Shown piece by piece: positions 33,953 through 43,448 of a stretch of 64,000 nt of DNA. This stretch comes from Oceanobacter kriegii DSM 6294. GTDB taxonomy: Bacteria > Pseudomonadota > Gammaproteobacteria > Pseudomonadales > Oceanobacteraceae. The position numbers and the translations under genes are program-made. The notes beneath the pieces are model-generated. The model saw nothing but the letters and a program-made list of their open reading frames with translations. It did no database searches and had not been told where the DNA came from. The first letter of the stretch is position 1. Each line of letters opens with the position of its first letter. The DNA lies in contig NZ_KE383935.1 of the NCBI RefSeq assembly GCF_000422845.1, forward strand, positions 105,881-169,880, read 5' to 3'.

Positions 33953-35143
33953 TTAGCCGCGATGACAGTCCAGAGAGCTTTCGTCCGGGAAGGATTGGCC
34001 GGAACTGATGATGTCTACGTAGTCGTCTTTATCTTGCATGTCAGACGCTGCTTTGCCTTTCAGCAAGTAGTAGTTTTTGAGAACCTGGTGGTCGGCGGCT
34101 CTGACCGTTTCTTCGCCGGTTGGTCCTTGATAGCGGCTGTTTTCCATCGCTTGGGCAACCAGCTTGCCATCCGTCGTACCTGCTTTGGCGATCGCATCCA
34201 GGATAATTCGGGTACCAATGTAGTCGGCTGCCATCGGGTAGTTCGGGTTCATGTTGTAGGCCGCTTGCACATTGCTCACCAGCTCTTTGTTCATTGGTGT
34301 ATCAACGGTGTGCCAGTATTGAGCACCGAAATAGACCCCTTCAGCTACTTGTGGTCCCAGCTCTTGGAGTTGGTCGAGTCCGGAGGACCACGCGACCAAA
34401 ATCTTCATTTGATGCTTGAGGCCAAAATTCACAGCCTGACGCAGTGCATTGGATGATTGACCGCCGAAGTTAAGCAGCAGTAATACGTCTGGCTTGGCTG
34501 CCATGGCATTGGTCAGATAACCGGAAAATTCCTGCTCCTGCAGAGAGTGATAGCTGTTTCCAGCATGCTCGATACCTTCTGCCTTGAAAACAGCTTTGGC
34601 GTTATTGAGCAGGGCTTCGCCGAAGACATACTGAGGTGTGATTGTGTACCAGCGCTTCCAGTCAGGATGGGCCTTGATCAGTGGTTCCACGGTTTCATGG
34701 ATAGCGCCATAAGTTGGGACAGACCAACGAAATGTTGCGTTGTTACATTCACTGCCTGTCAGTTCATCGGCCCCGGCAGGGGTCATGAATACGCCTCCGG
34801 CCTTATCCACCTCTTTACCGATGGCGAGAGCTGTAGAAGAAAGCGTTGCTCCATCGAAAAAGAGAGCGCCTTGCTGACGGATCGCCTCCTGTACTTTTCG
34901 GACAGCCTTACCCGCATTGCCTTCAGTGTCTATGACTGAGTACTTGACGGGTTGACCAAGTAAATCACCGTAGTTCTCAACAGCCAGCCTGGAGCCCATA
35001 TCGGCGTATTTACCGTAGCTTGCAAAAGATCCGGACAAGGATTTAACCCCGTAAATGGTGACCTCTTCAGCTGAGCAGATCGCTGATGATGCCGAAAACA
35101 GGACGGCGAGCGACAGTAACTTCTTCATCTTTGAAAAACACAT
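33953..35143 (-). CDS. ABC importer periplasmic binding protein (LivJ/UrtA-like)
   Basis: 396 residues with a signal peptide (about 1-25, ending ICSAEE). Start at 35143 is supported by GAGAGG; an internal ATG at 35128 is less likely. The type I binding fold is recognisable (IYGVKSLSGSFASYGKYADMG, GALFFDGATLSS, TPAGADELTG). In this family related proteins bind urea, short amides or amino acids. The two hydrolases downstream suggest a ureido or amide ligand. Confidence 0.92.
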   Translation of the reverse strand: MCFSKMKKLLSLAVLFSASSAICSAEEVTIYGVKSLSGSFASYGKYADMGSRLAVENYGDLLGQPVKYSVIDTEGNAGKAVRKVQEAIRQQGALFFDGATLSSTALAIGKEVDKAGGVFMTPAGADELTGSECNNATFRWSVPTYGAIHETVEPLIKAHPDWKRWYTITPQYVFGEALLNNAKAVFKAEGIEHAGNSYHSLQEQEFSGYLTNAMAAKPDVLLLLNFGGQSSNALRQAVNFGLKHQMKILVAWSSGLDQLQELGPQVAEGVYFGAQYWHTVDTPMNKELVSNVQAAYNMNPNYPMAADYIGTRIILDAIAKAGTTDGKLVAQAMENSRYQGPTGEETVRAADHQVLKNYYLLKGKAASDMQDKDDYVDIISSGQSFPDESSLDCHRG

Positions 35144-35232
35144 TCTGTGTACCTCTCTCTAAATTGGTAGTTTCTTTCTTCTTGCTCTTAGGGCTGAGGG
35201 GCTCCATTGATAAGGGCCTCTTTCTTATTGCC

Positions 35233-35979
35233 TTACATCTTTCGAGCGATCCGGCCGTCAAGGGCGACGAAATGCTCTTCGGCTTCACACATGTGATCTC
35301 CCATCAGGCTGCGAACCTGATGCTCATCGTTGTTGCGATAGGCCTTCATTAGCTCAACGTGGTAGTCGACGTTGGAGCGGGTGAATTCGTAGGCATCGAT
35401 CTGGTATGACTTTTTCAAAACCACCAGATCGCGCAGGGTTTCGTTGAGGAAACGAGCGAAAAATCCCAAAAGAGGATTTGGGGATGCGTCTGCCAACACG
35501 TTGTGGAATTCAAGTTCAGCAATGCGTTGCTCACGCTGCTCTTCTTCCGTCGTTGGTGGCTGGTTACAGGCATTGATGTACTTTTCCATCAAGGCAAAGT
35601 CGTCCTCACCAAGGTGCCCTATTACTGAAGCTGCTACTTCTACTTCGATCAGCTTTCGCATCTGATAAACCTGCTCTGCGGTCAGATGCTTGAAGTAGAG
35701 GTAGTTACGTAGCGCCTTACTGGCTGGGTCTGTTCGGACTTCGGACAGCCAGGCTCCACCCCCGGGGCCTGGTCTTGTGGTGACGAGCCCTTCTACTTCG
35801 AGGGCCTTTAGAGCTTCACGAACAGTACCCTTGGAGCAGTCGAAGCCCTCAATCAGATCCTTCTCACTCGGTAAGCGATCCCCTGGCAATAACTTTTCAG
35901 CAACAATCATTGCCTTCACTTCTTCGACAATCAGGTCTGAAAGTTTGGGCTTTCTTCTTCTCGGTACGCTGCTGGTCAT
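35233..35979 (-). CDS. GntR family regulator, FadR/FCD subfamily
   Basis: 248 residues. The N-terminal winged helix reads LSDLIVEEVKAMIVAEKLLPGDRLPSEKDL, then SKGTVREALKALEVEGLV, and the C-terminal FCD domain has the metal-type residues EFHNVLADAS and YHVELMKAY. It is the first gene of the leftward importer operon, 89 bases before the binding-protein gene, so it probably controls that operon in response to the imported compound or a product. The region upstream (35980-36060) is AT-rich and promoter-like. Confidence 0.92.
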   Translation of the reverse strand: MTSSVPRRRKPKLSDLIVEEVKAMIVAEKLLPGDRLPSEKDLIEGFDCSKGTVREALKALEVEGLVTTRPGPGGGAWLSEVRTDPASKALRNYLYFKHLTAEQVYQMRKLIEVEVAASVIGHLGEDDFALMEKYINACNQPPTTEEEQREQRIAELEFHNVLADASPNPLLGFFARFLNETLRDLVVLKKSYQIDAYEFTRSNVDYHVELMKAYRNNDEHQVRSLMGDHMCEAEEHFVALDGRIARKM

Positions 35980-36250
35980 CGTGCTTCCTTTTTAAAAAAA
36001 ACCGAATAATCCAAATAATTATGATTAATTAATATCGGCTGTATGAATCGTGGTCAATCAATCCCATGCAGTTGGCTCAATTTGTAATCTTTGTACAGGC
36101 TTTCAGGCGGGTGCTGATGTGTTTTACGGGGTGAGCCCCCCGTACTGAATCTCCACGAGGAAAGGGGGACGGCAGTTGCATTTGATATTGACCACAACCC
36201 GTCATGCCCTTTAGCGTTGAGCCATCCCGCCTTAGCCAGGACTCTTTCTT

Positions 36251-38278
36251 ATGCCAAAAACCTTATTGTTCGCCGTTGCGCTGGCGTTAGGCGTGTGTGT
36301 GTTGGTGTTGCTGAGCCTGGTTGGCTACGTCGCTGGTATTGAGGCTTTGTATCGGCCGTTGGCAGATGGGGTGGCGACGCATCCTCTAACGGCGCTGACG
36401 CTGTTGGGCTGTGGTGTGGCGGTGTTGTTGGAGTGTGTTCCGGTAGCTCGTCCTTCGGTTTCGGACGGGCATTCGTTGAGTCTTGCGGCGGCGCGGGGGC
36501 TGGCGTTTGCGGCTTTGCTGGTGGCGCTGGTGCGCTTGCTTGAGGATGTTTCCGGCACCGTTATTCTGCATGCCATTACGCCGTTTCAGCAGCTGGTGGA
36601 TGAAGAGCTGGCGGCGGGTAAGTCGAATGCGATGGGGGCCAATACGGCCATCACCATGATGCTGCTGGCGGCGTCGTTGTTGATGCGTTCATTCGGTCAT
36701 GCGCGGATGTCCCAGTTGGGGGCGTTTGGGTCGTTGTTTTTTCCGGTGACGTCGCTGGCGGGGTATTCCTACGGCTTGCAGGATTTTTATGGCGAAATGT
36801 CGCCGATCACCTGTTTGCTGACGCTGTGGATGGGTGTTTCCTGTTTGTTTCTAACAGCCGATAGCTGGGTAATGAATGTGCTGCTGGGCAACACCAGTGT
36901 GTCGCGGGTGGGGCAGATTCAGCTGGTGGCCAGTTTGTCGTTCCCGTTGTTTGTGGGCTACGGCGTGTTGTTTGTACAAACCCGCGAGGTGTCGAGTTTG
37001 TTTGCCATCGTGATGGTGGCGTTTATGTGGTTCAGTGTGACGCTGATATCCTATTCCATGTTGCGTTTGCGGCGTTTTGAGGACGATCTGAAAAGCAGTA
37101 TCCAGCAGCTGGGGGTCAGCGAGTCGCAGTTTCGGGACCTGTTCGAATACTCGCCCATTGCCACTTTGCTACTGGATAAGAAAAACCGGGTGGTGTCGTC
37201 GAACCATGAAGCGGAAAAGCTGTTCGATACCCCCCGTGACGAACTGCACAACATGTCGGTCGACAGTCTGGTGCCCGATGGCAAGGCGTTTATTCGTGAT
37301 ACCGCTCCCATTGAGCAACAGGCGGAATCTGATTCGGGCTACGATCTCGATTCTGGTAATAACCAGACGAACAGCCATGAGAGCCAGCAGCGACTGGTGG
37401 CAACGGCGCGCAGCGGGACGCAAATTCCGGTTGAGGTAAGCCATACCCCCATTGCCACCTTGGATGGCCAACAAACCCTGTTAGCGATCAGCGACCGCAC
37501 CGAGGTTCAGCACCATCTTGATAGTCTGGAGCGTAGCAACAAGGAACTGGACCAGTTTGCCTATATTGCCTCTCACGATTTACGGGCGCCGTTGCGGGCA
37601 ATCACCAGCCTGACTCGCTTTATTGAGGAAGACCTGGGTGACCAGCTACAAGGTGAAACCGCCGAGCATTTCAGTCTGCTGAAAGGACGGGTCAAGCGCA
37701 TGGATATGTTGCTGAATGACCTACTGGAATATTCCCGCGTAGGGCGCACGGCCTCCAGGCCGGAATGGCTGGATCTGGACGATGTGATTGATGGCTTGCG
37801 GCAGCTGTATTTGCCCGACAACCGCTTTACCATCGAGGTGCTGGGTAACACCCGTAAGGTGTTCGCGGCTAGGCCCCAGTTTGAACTGGTGGCGCGCAAT
37901 TTGTTGATGAACTCAGTGAAACACCACCATCTCGATGCTGGTCATATCCGGGTGTGGGTGGAACCGGCAGACGATACAACGTGTGTGTATTTTGCCGATG
38001 ACGGTCCGGGTATTGAGCCAAGGTTCCGTCAGAAAGTATTCGATATTTTCACTACTCTGAAACCACGGGATGAAGTGGAAGGCAGTGGCATGGGATTGGC
38101 GTTGGTGGCGAAGTCGATGCAGCTGGTAGGTGGCACTGTAGAGGTTGTGGACAAGTTATGTCCATTTTCGATGGTGTCGCAGGCTGAATCGGTTCACAAT
38201 GGAGCAGATTCACAGGAAAAAACCGCGCAATCAGGCACCACGTTCTGTTTGCAGTACCCTAATCACGTGCCAGTATAA
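36251..38278 (+). CDS. Membrane sensor histidine kinase with PAS domain
   Basis: 675 residues. The N-terminal half (about 1-275) has around eight hydrophobic segments, and a PAS domain follows (about 285-420). The dimerisation domain carries the phosphorylated histidine H442 in ASHDLRAPLRAI, and the HATPase domain ends with FADDGPGIEPRF and GSGMGLALV. This arrangement resembles phytochrome-type kinases paired with Rcp1-like single-domain regulators, and exactly such a gene follows 31 bases later. Signal unknown. Confidence 0.92.
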   Translation: MPKTLLFAVALALGVCVLVLLSLVGYVAGIEALYRPLADGVATHPLTALTLLGCGVAVLLECVPVARPSVSDGHSLSLAAARGLAFAALLVALVRLLEDVSGTVILHAITPFQQLVDEELAAGKSNAMGANTAITMMLLAASLLMRSFGHARMSQLGAFGSLFFPVTSLAGYSYGLQDFYGEMSPITCLLTLWMGVSCLFLTADSWVMNVLLGNTSVSRVGQIQLVASLSFPLFVGYGVLFVQTREVSSLFAIVMVAFMWFSVTLISYSMLRLRRFEDDLKSSIQQLGVSESQFRDLFEYSPIATLLLDKKNRVVSSNHEAEKLFDTPRDELHNMSVDSLVPDGKAFIRDTAPIEQQAESDSGYDLDSGNNQTNSHESQQRLVATARSGTQIPVEVSHTPIATLDGQQTLLAISDRTEVQHHLDSLERSNKELDQFAYIASHDLRAPLRAITSLTRFIEEDLGDQLQGETAEHFSLLKGRVKRMDMLLNDLLEYSRVGRTASRPEWLDLDDVIDGLRQLYLPDNRFTIEVLGNTRKVFAARPQFELVARNLLMNSVKHHHLDAGHIRVWVEPADDTTCVYFADDGPGIEPRFRQKVFDIFTTLKPRDEVEGSGMGLALVAKSMQLVGGTVEVVDKLCPFSMVSQAESVHNGADSQEKTAQSGTTFCLQYPNHVPV

Positions 38279-38309
38279 ATGACCGGTGCGTTTGCCAAGG
38301 TAGCCGCCA

Positions 38310-38759
38310 ATGATGGCTGTACGTCAGATGGAAACACGATCTTCCCCAGCGATTTTACTGGTCGATGATGACGATATCGATCGACTGGCGGTGCGTCGTT
38401 GCCTGCGTAAGGTGGCGCTGGAAAACAGTCTGATTGAAGCCCGTGATGGCGTGGAAGCGTTGGAGCATTTGCAAGCAGACGAAGGCGTGTGGCCTGCGCT
38501 GATCCTGTTGGATATCAATATGCCACGGATGAACGGCCTGGAGTTCTTACAGGCGTTGCGTGAGAACGTGGCGCTAAAGCGAGCGCCGGTGTTTGTGCTG
38601 AGCACGTCTGATAACGCTTGCGATATGGCAGCCGCCTACGATCAGATGATTGCCGGCTATTTGCTGAAGCAAGACGTGCTGTCGGATGACAGCCGCCTTG
38701 CCGAACTGGTGTCCAGTTACACCAGCAACGTTGCCTGGCCAGACAAGCCGGATGCCTGA
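38310..38759 (+). CDS. Single-domain response regulator (Rcp1-like)
   Basis: 149 residues forming one receiver domain with no output domain. The acidic pocket is LLVDDDDIDR, the phosphorylated aspartate is D68 in LILLDINMPRMNG, and the conserved lysine lies in YLLKQD. It is paired with the upstream kinase and probably relays phosphate or acts by protein binding. It is convergent with the sarcosine-oxidase-gamma-like gene, 26 bases apart. Confidence 0.93.
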   Translation: MMAVRQMETRSSPAILLVDDDDIDRLAVRRCLRKVALENSLIEARDGVEALEHLQADEGVWPALILLDINMPRMNGLEFLQALRENVALKRAPVFVLSTSDNACDMAAAYDQMIAGYLLKQDVLSDDSRLAELVSSYTSNVAWPDKPDA

Positions 38760-38785
38760 CCCGTAATTGAGTTCAATAGCCGGGT

Positions 38786-39502
38786 TCAGCCGTTAGTCAA
38801 TACATCCAGGCCAACGGCACCGCCGTCAAATTCTTGCACGGCATCCATCAATACCGTCCACAAGTAATCACTGGACGCGATATCACACAAAATCGACACC
38901 GCAGCCAGTCCGTTAACTTCCTGCCGAACCAGAATGGCGTTGATACGAGCGATTGAGGTTTGGGCAATGCTGCCCACAGGAAATTCCGACTCGCGCATAT
39001 CAACAGCACTGAGCTTGGACAGAATCTCGCCGGTGTGCTCGCCAGTCAGCATCAGCCAGGCGTGGGAATCCTTGCAGAACAACGGGTAACAGGCGTTCGG
39101 AGTGTCGGCCATATCGGTTGGCAGGCTCTCGATGGCTTTACCCAGATCGTTGGGGTTCGCCAGCAGCCAGTACTCGGTTTTGCTAAGGCGCAGTACCCAG
39201 TTACCTTCCGAACAGGCGGTCGCCATGTTGGGCTTCAGCGGAATCGGGTATTCCATCGACGACAGCCAGTCGGCTGTGCCAGCACCGCGGAAACCAGTGT
39301 GGGGCAGCATGCTGAGCTCCAGTACACCGCCGTTGCGGGCACGTTCTTCGTCGTTGTGATCAACGCGGCTGACTACCGCTGCACCGGAAGCGGTGGTGAC
39401 CGTTTGCGCTTGGGCCAGACGGCGATAGTTGGCGCTGCGGGCGATGTCTTGCTCCGCCCAATCTACGTGGGCCGGTTGTTCGGTTTTGTACAGTTCAGAC
39501 AT
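38786..39502 (-). CDS. mgdD: N-methylglutamate dehydrogenase subunit D / sarcosine oxidase gamma-like
   Basis: 238 residues of the SoxG/MgdD family. It is the smallest folate-domain-like subunit of the heterotetrameric enzyme. Typical segments include FRGAGTADWL and EYWLLANPNDLG. It lies at the end of the cluster, 486 bases after mgdC. I assign MgdD because mgsABC and gmaS are in the same cluster; a standard annotation would call it sarcosine oxidase gamma. Confidence 0.82.
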   Translation of the reverse strand: MSELYKTEQPAHVDWAEQDIARSANYRRLAQAQTVTTASGAAVVSRVDHNDEERARNGGVLELSMLPHTGFRGAGTADWLSSMEYPIPLKPNMATACSEGNWVLRLSKTEYWLLANPNDLGKAIESLPTDMADTPNACYPLFCKDSHAWLMLTGEHTGEILSKLSAVDMRESEFPVGSIAQTSIARINAILVRQEVNGLAAVSILCDIASSDYLWTVLMDAVQEFDGGAVGLDVLTNG

Positions 39503-39586
39503 GGGTGTCTCCTGCTTATTAAATGCTGCTGTTGGGCGTGGCCCAACCTACGTTATCGGGTTGGCGACGCCGGTTGTCTGTGGGGT

Positions 39587-39609
39587 TCGGGAATAAATTC
39601 CCTCCTACA
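39587..39609 (-). repeat. REP-like element (reverse) in the mgdC-mgdD gap
   Basis: Reverse-strand copy of TGTAGGAG - GGAATTTATTCC - CGA. It lies in the 486-base gap between mgdD and mgdC. Confidence 0.75.
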
Positions 39610-39654
39610 AGAAACCCGTAGGATGTTTTACACACGGACTTGCGTCTTCTTCAC

Positions 39655-39899
39655 CGCGCCTTGAGGTTCGCCCAATGGCTCTGCTGTTTTGCAGGGCCGA
39701 CCGCGTTGCCTCTTGGGAGGTCTTACCTCCCGGCCGGCGGGCCCCCTCCGCTTCGCGCTACCGGTTCGCTAATCCGCTACCGCTGCAATCTCACGACGGA
39801 CTCGCCTCTACTGGACATCCATGTCCAGAATCGGCTCTCCCGGCATCCATGCCGGTCGGTCCTGTTCGATTTTGCGGTAGCGGGCTCACCTTAATGCGC
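39655..39899 (+). repeat. Structured dispersed repeat, copy A
   Basis: A non-coding element with hairpins GGGAGG-TCTTA-CCTCCC (39715-39731), CTGGACATCCATGTCCAG (39811-39828) and CCGGCATCCATGCCGG (39840-39855). A long-range stem joins CCGCTACCGC (39774-39783) to GCGGTAGCGG (39874-39883). The ends pair imperfectly (GCGCCTTGAGGT with ACCTTAATGCGC). Copy B at 46967-47200 has the same layout with different but complementary bases. Confidence 0.75.
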
Positions 39900-39937
39900 A
39901 CTGCTGTTGCCGCGAGGCTGCTCTTCGATTTCTGCAG

Positions 39938-39965
39938 GGTGTAATAGGCGAAGCCGTATTACACC
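39938..39965. repeat. Palindromic TAATA hairpin element
   Basis: GGTGTAATA and TATTACACC pair around GGCGAAGCCG. Such GTAATA hairpins are a further small dispersed element type; only one copy is seen here. It ends 24 bases after the mgdC stop codon. Confidence 0.5.
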
Positions 39966-39988
39966 AATGCTCATGCTCCGGCAGAGCC

Positions 39989-42900
39989 TCACATCTCCTG
40001 CCGTTTCTGTTCCTTATCGAAGAACGGCAATTCAACCACTTCGGCCATCACCATCTGGCCGCCGTCAACCCGTATCGGGATCAGGCTGCCTGGCTGCGAC
40101 TGGTCGCCTTTGACGCCATAGCCGACGTACGCCATGCCAATCACGGCGTCGACGGTGGGGGAGTATTCACAGGAGGTGACGTTGCCGGTGATGTCGGCAC
40201 CTGCGAGGTTTTCCGCCAGCACAATGTGGCCTTCTTCCGGCTTGGTGCCTTTACCAACAACGCTGGATGGCAGTTTGAAGCCCACCAGTTTGCGGCTTTG
40301 TGGTCGCTTCATCACGATGTCGACGGCCCGTTTGCCGTTGAAGTACGGCTTTTTGTTGCTCACCGCCCAGCCCAGATCCAGTTCGCCCGGGTGGCTCATG
40401 CCGTCGGTGTCCTGGCTGATGATGATGTGGCCTTTTTCCAGTCGCAGAAGACGCTGGGTTTCGACCCCAAAAGGTTTGATATCGAACGGCTGTCCGGCAT
40501 CCATCAGCAGGTCCCACAGGGCTTCGCCGTAGCGCGTTGGTACGTGAATTTCGTAGCCCAGCTCGCCGACAAAGCCAACTCGCAGCAAGCGTGCAGGAAT
40601 GCTGCGTTCAGGCTGGCCGTTTTTCGCAGGTACCTTGATGCTGCCTTCACGACAGGCCAGATACGGGAAGCCTTCCGGGCTGAGGTCGAGGTCGGTCAGT
40701 TGTTCCAATACCTTGCGGGAGTCCGGGCCTGCCAGGTTGACTGCGGCAAAGGCGGTGCTGACGTTGGTAATATCGACCTGCAAGTGCCACTGGGTGTTCC
40801 AGAAGGTCATCAGGCGGTATACCGCGTCCACGCCGGAGGTGGTGGCGGTGACGTAGTAGTGGTCGTCGGCAAAGCGACAAGCCACACCGTCGTCGACCAC
40901 CACGCCCTGATCGCTGGTCAGAATGGCGTAACGGGTTTTGCCAACCGGCTGTTTGAGGAAACCGAAGGTGTAGATGCGGTTCATCAGCTCGGCAGCATCC
41001 GGGCCGCGTACTTCAATGCCGCCCAGGGTCGATACGTCGATCAGGCCGACTTTCGAGCGTACATGGAGGGACTCGGCTTCAATGCAGGCGTTGCGAATGG
41101 CCTTGGCTTTCGGGTTCAACGGACTGCCTTCCGGCCCTGTCAGCAGTTGTCCGGCTGGTGGATAAAAGCCCGGACGCGCCCACACACCGGCCGGAATCAT
41201 CTTGGCACCCAGCTCAACATGGCGGTGGTGCATGGCGGTTTGACGGTACGGGTCAAAATTACGACCCGCCATATACGCCAGTTTCTCCGGGGTAAACGGT
41301 GGACGCGCGGTGGTAACACCCGTTTCAGTGACGTTGCGGTCGGTTGCCTTGGCGACCAGGCGCGCGGTCGGCAGTGCCGAGTGACGGCCCTGACTTGGGC
41401 CCATGCCGACAGTCGAGAAACGTTTTACCAGCTGCACATCGCGGTAGCCCATGCGGGTGGCGTTGATGATGTCCTTGGCTTGCAGGTCTTCGTCGAAATC
41501 AACGAAATCCTTGCCCTTTGGGTGCTTGAAAATTGGCCACTCGAAGTTGACCAGCTTGCCGCACTCTACCGGCTGTTCGACGGCGTCGTTCAGGCCCAGC
41601 AAGCGTAAGGCTTTGATGGCGGCTTGTTCGCCGTCGGCGATAACCTGCTTGATGGCGTGCTTGGCGTTCACTGAACCGGCAATGTGCAGGTTGTCTGGCA
41701 GGTTGCTGATGTTGAATTCGGCACGCTGGTCGTCGTACGACAGCTGGCCGCCCGCCTGACACAGCAGCTGGTAGGCGGGCATGTAGCCTGCGCTCATGCA
41801 CAGCAGGTCGCAGCGGATGGTGTCGCCCACCGGAGCCACTTCGCCCTTGCCGGTAATCAGGCGGACATCAACGCCTTCCAGGTGCTGGTGACCCAAGGCC
41901 TCGTATACGGTGTAGCCAGTACGGATTGGAATACCGGCTTGTTCGACCTGCTTGGTCAGTGGACTGTTGGCACGGGAAGCACGGCTCTCGCGCATGTCGA
42001 TCAGGGCTTTTACCTTGACGCCCTGGGCGTGCAGCGCCAGCGCGGTCAGGTAGCCGTCGTCGTTGCCGGTCAGTACCACGGCGTTGTTGCCGGGTTTGAC
42101 GGCGTATAGTTTCATCATGCGCATGGCGGCGGATGACATCACCACACCGGGAATGTCGTTGCCGCGGAATACCACGTGCTGTTCGTAGCTGCCGGTGGCC
42201 ATGATGCATTGCTTCGAGCGTACTTTGAACAGACGCTTGCCTTGCAGCACGGGCAGCCAGTTATCGGCAAACCAGGCGTTGCACACGGCGTTGGTCATGA
42301 CGCTGATATTGGCATGCGACTGAATCCGGTGGATCAGTTCCCGACGCAGGGCTTCGGGGTCGGACACGTCGTCAAAATCGGCGTATGCCAGTGCGCCGCC
42401 CAGAATCGGGTTTTCTTCCAGCAGCAGCACGTTGGCGCCGCCATCGGCAGCTTTCAAGGCGGCACTCATGCCTGCCGGGCCAGCACCAACCACCACCAGG
42501 TCGTGGTGAAGAAATTGCTTGTCGTAGTATTCCGGTTTGAAGTCGAGGTCGGCGATGCCAAGCCCGGCTTTTTCACGGATTTTCTTTTCCCACCATTCCC
42601 AGATGCCCTTTGGCTTGTAGAAGGCCTTGTAGTAGAAGCCCACCGGCATAAAACGGCCAAAGTGGTTGAGAATGGCGTCCTTGTCTTTGGCCAGCGAGCC
42701 GTTGACGTTTTGGGCAGTCACAACCATGTCACTGGCGGCACTGATGCGGTCGGCCAGTACGTTGGGTTCGCTTGGCAATTGCACCAGTGAGTTGGCATCG
42801 TGGCCAGCCATGGTCAGCGGGCCACGAGGGCGGTGGTATTTGAACGAACGGGACCACATCCAGAAATTGTTGGCCAGCAAGGCGCTGCCGATGGTGTCGC

Positions 42901-43048
42901 CCTGGTAGCCACGAATGGTCTGGCCTTCAAACTGGAATTCCACCGTGTGTTTGCGGTCCAGCATCAGTCCCATCGGTTCTGGCAGGCGCTGCTGGCCCAT
43001 GTGGCCTGCGGTGGCGTAAGGCAAGCTGGAGACGGAAGCGGTACTCAT
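39989..43048 (-). CDS. mgdC: N-methylglutamate dehydrogenase subunit C / sarcosine oxidase alpha-like
   Basis: 1019 residues from the ATG at 43048 (GGAG eight bases upstream). The open frame continues upstream but there it only overlaps mgdB. Domains: a 2Fe-2S-like N-terminal segment (about 25-105), FAD/NAD-binding domains with VVVGAGPAGMSAALKAADGG, and a C-terminal GcvT-like folate domain (about 620-1000). As in SoxA/MgdC, this large subunit carries flavin and NAD and passes the C1 unit to tetrahydrofolate. The start overlaps the mgdB stop by 4 bases. MgdC is favoured over SoxA by the cluster content. Confidence 0.85.
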   Translation of the reverse strand: MSTASVSSLPYATAGHMGQQRLPEPMGLMLDRKHTVEFQFEGQTIRGYQGDTIGSALLANNFWMWSRSFKYHRPRGPLTMAGHDANSLVQLPSEPNVLADRISAASDMVVTAQNVNGSLAKDKDAILNHFGRFMPVGFYYKAFYKPKGIWEWWEKKIREKAGLGIADLDFKPEYYDKQFLHHDLVVVGAGPAGMSAALKAADGGANVLLLEENPILGGALAYADFDDVSDPEALRRELIHRIQSHANISVMTNAVCNAWFADNWLPVLQGKRLFKVRSKQCIMATGSYEQHVVFRGNDIPGVVMSSAAMRMMKLYAVKPGNNAVVLTGNDDGYLTALALHAQGVKVKALIDMRESRASRANSPLTKQVEQAGIPIRTGYTVYEALGHQHLEGVDVRLITGKGEVAPVGDTIRCDLLCMSAGYMPAYQLLCQAGGQLSYDDQRAEFNISNLPDNLHIAGSVNAKHAIKQVIADGEQAAIKALRLLGLNDAVEQPVECGKLVNFEWPIFKHPKGKDFVDFDEDLQAKDIINATRMGYRDVQLVKRFSTVGMGPSQGRHSALPTARLVAKATDRNVTETGVTTARPPFTPEKLAYMAGRNFDPYRQTAMHHRHVELGAKMIPAGVWARPGFYPPAGQLLTGPEGSPLNPKAKAIRNACIEAESLHVRSKVGLIDVSTLGGIEVRGPDAAELMNRIYTFGFLKQPVGKTRYAILTSDQGVVVDDGVACRFADDHYYVTATTSGVDAVYRLMTFWNTQWHLQVDITNVSTAFAAVNLAGPDSRKVLEQLTDLDLSPEGFPYLACREGSIKVPAKNGQPERSIPARLLRVGFVGELGYEIHVPTRYGEALWDLLMDAGQPFDIKPFGVETQRLLRLEKGHIIISQDTDGMSHPGELDLGWAVSNKKPYFNGKRAVDIVMKRPQSRKLVGFKLPSSVVGKGTKPEEGHIVLAENLAGADITGNVTSCEYSPTVDAVIGMAYVGYGVKGDQSQPGSLIPIRVDGGQMVMAEVVELPFFDKEQKRQEM

Positions 43049-43413
43049 TCGGTCACTCCTTCGGACTCGGGTTTGGCTGTAGCGCTGTTGTTGGCGCTGA
43101 CGGTTTCCGCTGGGGGTGTGCTGGCTGTGTTGGCAGTGGCTGGTGCTACTGAAAACGCCGGATCTTCCGACGGATCGTAAGTGGCCAGAATATTGTCGGT
43201 TACCCGGTGACGCTCGGCAATGAACCAGTAGCCGGAAGCCACGTGATACCACCATTCCTTGGCCACACCGGTGCCGTTGTAGGCGTAAAACGTGTGTTCG
43301 GCCCACTCCTTGTCGGGGGCGTTATCCACATCCGGCAGCTCGGTGACTTCGCCGCCGTAAACGAATTCGCTGATGTTGCGTGGCCCGTTAAGCGGGCAAT
43401 TCATGATTTTCAT
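43045..43413 (-). CDS. mgdB: N-methylglutamate dehydrogenase subunit B / sarcosine oxidase delta-like
   Basis: 122 residues; most relatives have 90-100. The core MKIMNCPLNGPRNISEFVYGG matches the delta family, but the second zinc cysteine is Asn (CPLN instead of CPxC) and the later His-x3-Cys is H-VASG. Only Cys6 and one His of the usual four zinc ligands remain, so the zinc site is probably absent. The C-terminal tail (about 80-122) is low complexity, rich in Ala, Thr, Ser and Pro. The variant form fits the methylamine-type paralogue rather than classical SoxD. Confidence 0.78.
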   Translation of the reverse strand: MKIMNCPLNGPRNISEFVYGGEVTELPDVDNAPDKEWAEHTFYAYNGTGVAKEWWYHVASGYWFIAERHRVTDNILATYDPSEDPAFSVAPATANTASTPPAETVSANNSATAKPESEGVTE

Positions 43414-43448
43414 AAAGCCTTCTCGAATGGTTTGAAGGTCTGGAGTCG

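Noticed and set aside
40226..41608. 460-residue open frame on the plus strand inside mgdC
   Set aside because: Long GC-rich antisense frame without a ribosome-binding site or recognisable domain; mgdC on the other strand is certain.
43048..43306. N-terminal extension of the mgdC reading frame
   Set aside because: It overlaps mgdB completely and its residues are Arg/His-rich and unlike SoxA; the ATG at 43048 has a good ribosome-binding site.
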